This document shows, in pieces, positions 5,565-10,604 of a stretch of DNA of 10,604 bases (position 1 is its first letter; each line of letters begins with the position of its first letter). The notes beneath the pieces were generated by a model that was not told the DNA's origin, did not search any database, and saw only the letters and a list, made by a program, of their open reading frames with translations. The stretch covers positions 1-10,604 of the forward strand of contig CAKONT010000026.1 in the NCBI GenBank assembly GCA_934097255.1. The letters run 5' to 3'. A program made the translations under genes and the position numbers. Origin of the DNA: an uncultured Bacilli bacterium (lineage in GTDB: Bacteria; Bacillota_I; Bacilli_A; RF39; UBA660).

Positions 5565-7253
5565 CTATATTTTTAAGATTTCTGAATTATTAATGGATGT
5601 ATTCCAATAATAATCATCTTTATTTTTTTTAACAATTATTTTTGTTTTCAAACGGTCAGTTAAATATGATAATTCATTAAAGCTTAATCTGATATTATGT
5701 AAGTATATTATATTATTTTTTATTTCAATTTTATCAACTCCAATTTCTTTATTTAACTTTTTTAAATACTTAATTATATCTTTTTTTTCAGGAATAACAT
5801 ATTTTTCATATTTCATTTTGCATCTATTTCTTTGATTTTGTGGACATTTGTTATAATTTATACAAATATCTGTCTTATAAAAAAACTTTCTATCTGCTTC
5901 ATTTAAAGCATACGATAAGGCACAACTTGTTGTTTGAAATATTGGATAATCATCTCTATTTTTTAAATCATTCCAAACATAATCAAAGGCTTTCTTATTC
6001 CAATCATTATCTGATTTTAATGCTTTTTCGTTATTTATTTTTAGTTCGTCCCAATTTATATTATTTATAATATCTTCAGTTGTTTTAAGCCCTATTGCAA
6101 CTGATGCAATACAATATTTTTTCACATAATTATATACATTATCTATTATTTCTTTCGTTGAATTTTCTTTTATAAATGGTCTCCAGTAATGAATAATTTT
6201 CTTGTTATATCTTTTTAGAACTTTAAAATTTTCTTCAATTATTCTTTTGTTTACACCCATTTCAATTTTATCATCTAATCCTGAATAACTTAAAAAGAAA
6301 ATAAACTTATGATTTTCTTTCTCATAAGAATCGATAAATGAGATAAAATATTCTGGAATACGACATTTTGTAATAAAAACAATGGGATTTTTTACCTTTT
6401 TTTGCATTAATATATTAATTAGCTGCATTAGGTACTCTATATTTTCTCTTGTAGAAAAAGCATCAGATTGTGATATTAAACAAACTGGAACATCATCAGT
6501 ATAAAATTTGCTTTTTAAAAGAGTTTTTACTGCTTCTTCCGGTGACATTAAAATTGTAGGGTGTGTTCTATTTAAATTTCTTTCATTTAAAAAGCAATAT
6601 TTACATTTCTTGGGACACCCTTGAATAGGATTTAGAACCAGCCATGTTGCGTGAACATCGACAATTTCAAAATATTTTTTTTCTTTTTCTTTTTCTTGCC
6701 TTGCTCTTTCTAGAAATGCCATCGCATTGTTTTCCATTTTACCATATTCACACAAAATATCAATATCTAATTTTAAAATTATGCTAAAAATTATCTCAAA
6801 TAGCTTTGAAATATTATCTAAAAGAAATTCATCTTGCGTATTATAACCATATCTAATTTTATAATGTCTATATTTTTTCTTTTCCATAATAACTTCAGAT
6901 ACTTGTCCAAATACAATATTAAAAGCAAGAATTGCATCATCTAAATTATCAAAATTTTTATATTCATATTGATAGTTATAGCTTTTAATATCTAAATGAA
7001 GTATTTGACAAATGTTTACTAACTGTAATAATATATCAGATATCTCATCGGAAATATTGTTTATTTGTCTTTCTTTTTCACCATATTCTTTATTTTTTGA
7101 AATTAAGTAACTAAGATGTCCTAGTTGAACATTAATTTCTGATATAAAAGTCATAGCATTCCAAGATTTTTTCTCAGTAATTTTAAAACTTTTTTTAAGT
7201 GCTACCGAACTATCGTAGTATTTATCAAAAAAGATTTTTATTTTTTCTTTCAT
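5565..7253 (-). CDS. Radical SAM enzyme with MazG-like helical N-terminus
   Basis: A 562-aa protein whose function I do not recognise. The radical SAM core starts near residue 200 with the cluster motif CPKKCKYC (C213, C217, C220), followed by SDAFS (263-267) and FITKC strands, so it should bind [4Fe-4S] and S-adenosylmethionine. The layout recalls spore-photoproduct-lyase-type cores, without clear identity. Four further cysteines, C444, C464, C470 and C478, could hold an auxiliary cluster. The first 170 residues are helical and look like two degenerate MazG-type (NTP pyrophosphohydrolase) units: 38-89 with QLGHL and DEISD-LLQL, and 109-166 with FGQVSE, each ending in LDI. In unit one the first acidic pair is Q43/H46, while E70 and D73 remain. 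The start has AAGGAGG 4 nt upstream, overlapping the previous stop. Confidence 0.8.
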   Translation of the reverse strand: MKEKIKIFFDKYYDSSVALKKSFKITEKKSWNAMTFISEINVQLGHLSYLISKNKEYGEKERQINNISDEISDILLQLVNICQILHLDIKSYNYQYEYKNFDNLDDAILAFNIVFGQVSEVIMEKKKYRHYKIRYGYNTQDEFLLDNISKLFEIIFSIILKLDIDILCEYGKMENNAMAFLERARQEKEKEKKYFEIVDVHATWLVLNPIQGCPKKCKYCFLNERNLNRTHPTILMSPEEAVKTLLKSKFYTDDVPVCLISQSDAFSTRENIEYLMQLINILMQKKVKNPIVFITKCRIPEYFISFIDSYEKENHKFIFFLSYSGLDDKIEMGVNKRIIEENFKVLKRYNKKIIHYWRPFIKENSTKEIIDNVYNYVKKYCIASVAIGLKTTEDIINNINWDELKINNEKALKSDNDWNKKAFDYVWNDLKNRDDYPIFQTTSCALSYALNEADRKFFYKTDICINYNKCPQNQRNRCKMKYEKYVIPEKKDIIKYLKKLNKEIGVDKIEIKNNIIYLHNIRLSFNELSYLTDRLKTKIIVKKNKDDYYWNTSINNSEILKI

Positions 7254-7262
7254 TTCGCCTCC

Positions 7263-8342
7263 TTAAAGATTATTAATAATTTCTTTTTTTACTCTTTTTC
7301 TAATATATGATGGTTCTAAATTGGGATTATAAAATACATTATAAACAAGGTTTTCATTTGTTATTTCACTTAATTTTTGTTCACTAATATTTGCTAGGTC
7401 TTCATCAGACGTTTTTCTTTCTAGTATCCATGGTTTTCTAAGTGATTCAGTATCGTTCGGTGTAAAACAAATTTTCATTAAATTTTTATAATTATCTTCT
7501 TTTATTATTTCAACATCGTTATATTTGTAATCTATTTTTGGTAATATCATAACATTAAAATTTATTTTTTCATTTACGGAACAATTTTCATATATTTTTG
7601 GTATATACCTTTTAAATAATGGATATTTTACTGTGTTTTCTCCATGATTTAAGATTTCTTTGCTAAAATTACTATCGTATAATTTGTCTTTACTATTTAA
7701 ATATTCGTATAGTTGTTTATTATTTTTAGCTGTTCCATTTGCTAAAATAAGTGGGATGGGAAAATAAGTAATTGTGTTTTCTTGATCTAAAAATATTCGA
7801 TCATTCGATAAATATTTCGATTTATTGTCATTATCTTCAAATAATTTAAACATAAATGTTGTTTTACCACTACCACTATTTCCAGCAATAATTAATCCCA
7901 TATTTTCAAATTCAACACCATTTCCATGTAAAAATAAGGATTTATCATCTTCTTTTAGTCTTACGTATATTTCTCTTATTACATATATTAATTCGGGTCT
8001 TTTTAAATAGTTTTTACATATCAAATTAAAAGTATTATCATTTGTTTTATAAATTAAATAATTACTATCTTTACTTACAAAAGTATTTTGATATTTGTCA
8101 TAATATTCATCTTTAAATGATGAAATTACTTCTTTTTTTTCTTTTGTTATTTCTTTTAAAATATTATTATAAATGTCATAGTCGTTAATGTAATTAATAG
8201 TTATTAAGTCTTTAGCATCAATTTTGTGGCTTTTTTCTATTACACAGTTATAAATAATGTCTTCATAAACATCTTTGTCATCTTCTTTATTGAAAAAAAC
8301 AGAAAAATTCCACTTATCTAAAGAAAAATTTACTTTGTACAT
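7263..8342 (-). CDS. HPr-kinase-like P-loop ATPase
   Basis: First gene of the operon, 359 aa, cytoplasmic. A less conserved N-terminal region (about 1-130) precedes a domain resembling the HPr kinase/phosphorylase C-terminus: FLHGNGVEF (137-145), then the Walker A GNSGSGKTT (154-162), then YLSNDRIFL (177-185), matching the aspartate motif after the P-loop in HPr kinase-like proteins. True HprK is about 310 aa with a different N-domain and a K3 loop; neither is visible, so I do not call it hprK. Stand-alone HPr-kinase-like ATPases occur in peptide-modification and surface-polymer clusters. Here the substrate could be a small metabolite or peptide Ser/Thr. AAAGGA lies 7 nt before the ATG. The stop overlaps the ribosome site of the radical SAM gene. 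Confidence 0.75.
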   Translation of the reverse strand: MYKVNFSLDKWNFSVFFNKEDDKDVYEDIIYNCVIEKSHKIDAKDLITINYINDYDIYNNILKEITKEKKEVISSFKDEYYDKYQNTFVSKDSNYLIYKTNDNTFNLICKNYLKRPELIYVIREIYVRLKEDDKSLFLHGNGVEFENMGLIIAGNSGSGKTTFMFKLFEDNDNKSKYLSNDRIFLDQENTITYFPIPLILANGTAKNNKQLYEYLNSKDKLYDSNFSKEILNHGENTVKYPLFKRYIPKIYENCSVNEKINFNVMILPKIDYKYNDVEIIKEDNYKNLMKICFTPNDTESLRKPWILERKTSDEDLANISEQKLSEITNENLVYNVFYNPNLEPSYIRKRVKKEIINNL

Positions 8343-8361
8343 ATTTTTATCCTTTCTTTAA

Positions 8362-8391
8362 AATATATTTATGATTATTTTATATTGTCAT
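8362..8391 (-). promoter_or_regulatory. Candidate promoter of the five-gene operon
   Basis: On the minus strand ATGACA (8391-8386, one mismatch to TTGACA), 18-nt spacer and TATATT (8367-8362, four of six). It faces the plus-strand amidase promoter in a 157-nt divergent spacer. Other AT-rich choices exist, so the call is tentative. Confidence 0.4.
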
Positions 8392-8454
8392 TTAAAGTAT
8401 ATTTCTTTAATTTTAAAAATTTTGTGTTATTTTGTGATTTAAAGATAATTTATT

Positions 8455-8484
8455 TTAACAAAATAGGAATCAAAACATACAATA
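8455..8484 (+). promoter_or_regulatory. Promoter candidate of the LysM amidase gene
   Basis: TTAACA (8455-8460), 17-nt spacer and TACAAT (8478-8483) make a plausible sigma-A promoter. The same bases also fit sporulation promoters: CATACAATA (8476-8484) matches the sigma-K -10 CATAnnnTA completely and sigma-E CATACAAT, and AC at 8458-8459 is 16 nt upstream, where the sigma-K -35 lies. The predicted start, about 8490, falls in the ribosome site AGGTGA (8489-8494). A weaker alternative upstream is TTTGTG-17-GATAAT (8421-8449). Confidence 0.45.
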
Positions 8485-8499
8485 TTTTAGGTGATAAAC

Positions 8500-9789
8500 A
8501 TGAATGATAATTTAAGAGCTGTAAAAGGTGTTGTTATTGATGCAGGGCATGGAGGAGAAGATCCTGGTGCGAGTGGAAATGGCATTATTGAAAAAAATTT
8601 AAATTTGGAAAATTCTTTATATATGTATAAAAGATTAAATGAATTGGGAATTCCTGTTACTTTAACAAGAAATAGCGATGAAACTTTGGAAAGAAAAGAA
8701 AGAATCAGAAGAATTTTAGATGCTTATGGTAATAGTTCAGATGTAATATTAATATCAAATCACATCAATGCCGGAGGTGGAGATGGTGCCGAAGTAGTGT
8801 ATGCTTTAAGAAATAATGATAGACTTGCCAAAAGCATATTAGAAAATATAGGTGCAGCAGGTCAAAATATGCGTAAATATTACCAAAGAAGATTGCCATC
8901 TGATCCATCAAAAGATTACTATTTTATTCAAAGAGATACAGGTAATTTACAATCAGTTTTAGTCGAATATGGATTTCTTGATTCTAAAGGCGACGATGTT
9001 GAAATTTTGAAGACAAAAAATTTAGACCTAGTAGAAGGTGTTGTAAAAGCAATAGCAGACTATATCGGTGTAACATATATTCCACCAGTAGGTTCTAATA
9101 CTTATGTAGTTAAAAAAGGAGATAATTTATATAGTATTGCTAATAATTATAATATTTCAGTCGAAGAATTAAAAAATTTAAATAATCTTACAAGTAACAT
9201 ATTACAAATAGGTCAAGTTCTAAATTTACCAACTAAAGAAACTCCAAGTGAGTACGAAGTTTATATAGTAAAAAAGGGAGATAGTTTATATAGCATTGCC
9301 AATAAATTTAATGTAAATGTTGATGACATTATTTCTCTAAACAATTTAGGAACAACTTTACTTCAAATCGATCAACAAATACTTATTCCTAAAAAAGAAG
9401 TAGATGAAAAAAGTATATATATAGTTAAAAAAGGAGACAGTTTATATAGTATTGCGATAAAATATGGATTAACAGCAGACGATCTTAAAAAAGCAAACAA
9501 TAAAACAAGTAACGTATTACAAATAGGAGAACAGCTTTATATTCCCGGTTTAACAACTGAAATTGAAGAACCAAAATCTGAAGAAATAACATATATTGTT
9601 CAACTAGGTGATAGCCTTTGGTCAATAGCTAAAAAATATGGAATAAATGTAAATGATTTGAAAAGCTACAATAATTTGACGACAAATTTACTTCAAATAG
9701 GTCAAAAATTGTTAATTCCTGGAACTAAAGAATATAAAACATATACTGTCAAAGTAGGAGATACACTTTTTATGGGGAATAATGAGTAA
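8500..9789 (+). CDS. N-acetylmuramoyl-L-alanine amidase (Amidase_3) with LysM repeats
   Basis: Zinc amidase cutting the bond between muramic acid and the stem peptide, targeted by LysM domains. The start is the ATG at 8500, 5 nt after AGGTGA; the frame is open to a GTG at 8491 inside that site. Numbered from the ATG (429 aa), the catalytic domain covers about 9-191 and shows the expected ligands: H17 in DAGHGGEDPG, E31 in IIEKN, H88 in SNHIN, and catalytic E156 in VEYGFL. LysM modules follow at about 201-244, 255-297, 306-349 and 364-407, each with a GD(N/S)L(Y/W)SIA core, then a fifth that breaks off after VKVGDTLF. There is no signal peptide, unusual for an exported wall enzyme; spore coat or cortex deposition, a non-classical secretion route, or lysis-dependent release would explain that. 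Confidence 0.92.
   Translation: MNDNLRAVKGVVIDAGHGGEDPGASGNGIIEKNLNLENSLYMYKRLNELGIPVTLTRNSDETLERKERIRRILDAYGNSSDVILISNHINAGGGDGAEVVYALRNNDRLAKSILENIGAAGQNMRKYYQRRLPSDPSKDYYFIQRDTGNLQSVLVEYGFLDSKGDDVEILKTKNLDLVEGVVKAIADYIGVTYIPPVGSNTYVVKKGDNLYSIANNYNISVEELKNLNNLTSNILQIGQVLNLPTKETPSEYEVYIVKKGDSLYSIANKFNVNVDDIISLNNLGTTLLQIDQQILIPKKEVDEKSIYIVKKGDSLYSIAIKYGLTADDLKKANNKTSNVLQIGEQLYIPGLTTEIEEPKSEEITYIVQLGDSLWSIAKKYGINVNDLKSYNNLTTNLLQIGQKLLIPGTKEYKTYTVKVGDTLFMGNNE
9100..9780 (+). repeat. Four complete LysM-coding repeats plus a partial fifth
   Basis: LysM units are encoded at about 9100-9231, 9262-9390, 9415-9546 and 9589-9720, with short linkers. They share DNA blocks such as AAAAAAGGAGA.AGTTTATATAG(T/C)ATTG and are diverged copies, not a fresh tandem expansion. 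A fifth unit starts at 9739 and ends after about ten codons at GDTLF. Confidence 0.85.
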
Positions 9790-9794
9790 AATTA

Positions 9795-9822
9795 TTGATT
9801 TATTTAGAAAATAATTTATAAT
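9795..9822 (+). promoter_or_regulatory. Candidate internal promoter for the small helical protein
   Basis: TTGATT (9795-9800), 16-nt spacer and perfect TATAAT (9817-9822) in the 54-nt gap after the amidase stop. The predicted start, about 9829, is just upstream of the AAAGGAG ribosome site. It would let the next genes be expressed apart from the amidase, although no terminator separates them. Confidence 0.45.
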
Positions 9823-9843
9823 GTAAGACAAGAAAGGAGAACT

Positions 9844-10188
9844 ATGGAAGATAAAACAAATTTTAATACAGATTTTCAAAGTAATTTGGATTATGTGTTA
9901 ACCAATTTGGAAAAGGATATATCTGAAGCTAATAGTTTAGAAGATAAGTTGTACTTGGAAATATCTAAAAGTGAAATAATTAAATTATTAAACTATGTTT
10001 ATAAAAATGTAAAATGCTGGCAAAATGATTATAATGAAAAAAAATATGACATAATCATAAATAAATATGCTGAAATAGAATCTATTATTTCACAATTGGA
10101 ATTGTGCCTAGCTGATTATGATGAAAAGTTTCATATGAATGGTATATCTTATTCTATATTTCAAATTGGTAAAATTTTGTCAAAATAA
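9844..10188 (+). CDS. Small helical protein of unknown function
   Basis: I do not recognise this 114-aa protein. It begins MEDKTNFNTDF, is acidic overall and appears almost wholly alpha-helical, with long heptad-like stretches (about 14-50 and 65-95) and one cysteine at 58 and another at 88. It has no signal peptide, membrane segment or catalytic motif. AAAGGAG at 9833-9839 lies 4 nt before the ATG. It follows the amidase by 54 nt and precedes the next gene by 18 nt, so it probably forms an operon at least with the latter. Size and helical make-up would suit an adaptor, chaperone or immunity-like partner of a neighbour, but nothing in the sequence proves any of these. Confidence 0.75.
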   Translation: MEDKTNFNTDFQSNLDYVLTNLEKDISEANSLEDKLYLEISKSEIIKLLNYVYKNVKCWQNDYNEKKYDIIINKYAEIESIISQLELCLADYDEKFHMNGISYSIFQIGKILSK

Positions 10189-10206
10189 TGAAGAGGAGTG
10201 ATAAAA

Positions 10207-10604
10207 ATGGCAGATGATAAACCAATAATAAAAGCAACTACACCAAATAGTAATAAATATGACACAAAAATAGATGTGTATACTTCAGATCCTAGGGGAT
10301 CACATGAATCAATTCATGTAGCTGTTGATAGCAATTCAAAATCAGCTCATATTATTGATACAACAAATGGAAGTACGGAACACACAGATATTAAATGCTT
10401 TTTAACAACAGCTTGCATGAAATATTTTCAAGAAAAATTTGATGATAATTGTTATGAATTAACAGTATTAAGATGGTTTAGAGATAATTTTGTTTCAAAG
10501 GAAGATATAAAACATTATTATGAAGTAGCGCCAGTAATCGTTGAAACAATAAATAAAGAAGAAAAATCTGGTATTATTTATGATTATATTTATAATAATA
10601 TAGT
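10207..10604 (+). CDS. Cysteine-box protein (CFI-box-like region), cut by the window end
   Basis: The ATG at 10207 follows GAGGAG (10193-10198) at 8-nt spacing; 132 codons are visible and the frame is still open at the edge. After a polar N-terminus (1-60) comes CFLTTAC (64-70), then DDNCYELTVLRWFRDNF (79-95) and HYYEVAPVIVETI (103-115). I recall this pattern, CF-x-TTAC followed by a DxCyELxxLRxFRD block and YYxxAPxIV, as the CFI-box-CTERM domain found at the ends of varied bacterial proteins. Three cysteines, C64, C70 and C82, are conserved in it. Its biochemical role is not known to me. The close spacing to the preceding gene suggests co-expression. No signal peptide is seen. The domain name is from memory and should be checked. 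Confidence 0.7.
   Translation, partial: MADDKPIIKATTPNSNKYDTKIDVYTSDPRGSHESIHVAVDSNSKSAHIIDTTNGSTEHTDIKCFLTTACMKYFQEKFDDNCYELTVLRWFRDNFVSKEDIKHYYEVAPVIVETINKEEKSGIIYDYIYNNI

Noticed and set aside
5840..6070. Plus-strand open frame opposite the radical SAM gene
   Set aside because: Antisense shadow over the cysteine-rich region, with no ribosome site.
7825..8010. Plus-strand open frame opposite the P-loop of the ATPase gene
   Set aside because: Antisense to the Walker A coding region; no independent support.
8343..8499. Precursor peptide gene upstream of the HPr-kinase-like gene
   Set aside because: Minus-strand ATGs in this spacer stop within three to five codons, so no RiPP precursor is encoded here.
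9789..9817. AAATTATT/AATAATTT inverted repeat as a terminator after the amidase
   Set aside because: The stem is only A:T pairs with a 13-nt loop and has no following T-run; a promoter overlaps it instead.
1..10604. Mycoplasma-type code with UGA as tryptophan
   Set aside because: The only tRNA-Trp has anticodon CCA, the ArsR gene ends in TGA at a coupled junction, and conserved tryptophans are encoded by TGG.
1..10604. CRISPR array, insertion sequence or transposase
   Set aside because: No regularly spaced direct repeats, terminal inverted repeats or transposase motifs were found; the only sizeable repeats are the LysM-coding units.

Overview
The window is very AT-rich DNA with strong Shine-Dalgarno sites, tight minus-strand operons, UGG-reading tRNA-Trp and UGA used as a stop, so the standard bacterial code. 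Together with a CadC/CzrA-type repressor, a SleB/CwlJ-type wall hydrolase and LysM-rich amidase, this points to a low-GC Firmicute (Bacilli, Erysipelotrichia-like or Clostridia). The species cannot be named from the sequence.

Layout. 1-468 (-): the N-terminal part of a phosphomannomutase/phosphoglucomutase, cut by the window edge. 549-1890 (-): a zinc-type metal-resistance operon with an ArsR/SmtB repressor and a cation diffusion facilitator, translationally coupled, with a readable promoter and operator. 1895-2710 (-): a PAP2 membrane phosphatase with its own promoter and terminator. 2702-3038 (-): a possible 35-aa basic peptide and tRNA-Trp(CCA) with promoter and terminator. 3083-3570 (+): a single SleB/CwlJ-like hydrolase closed by a 19-bp bidirectional terminator. 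3613-8342 (-): a compact operon, in transcription order HPr-kinase-like ATPase, radical SAM enzyme with a MazG-like N-terminus, glucose-1-phosphate cytidylyltransferase-like enzyme, Nudix hydrolase, a headless histidine-phosphatase remnant and a second Nudix hydrolase. 8455-10604 (+): a zinc amidase with four LysM repeats and a stub of a fifth, a small helical protein, and the start of a protein with a conserved cysteine box, cut by the right edge.

How the parts may work together. The metal operon is conventional: the repressor senses excess metal and releases transcription of itself and the exporter. The 4.7-kb operon is the least ordinary part. Nearly every product is predicted to act on phosphoanhydride or nucleotide chemistry (kinase-like ATPase, MazG-like module, CTP-dependent nucleotidyltransferase, two Nudix enzymes, formerly a phosphatase) around one radical SAM enzyme. 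I do not recognise this combination as a described pathway. Its substrate (nucleotide-sugar, surface glycan, or modified peptide or nucleotide) is open. The two plus-strand wall hydrolases both lack signal peptides and both have a CATAyAAT element just before the ribosome-binding site, which raises a tentative sporulation or alternative-sigma-factor hypothesis.
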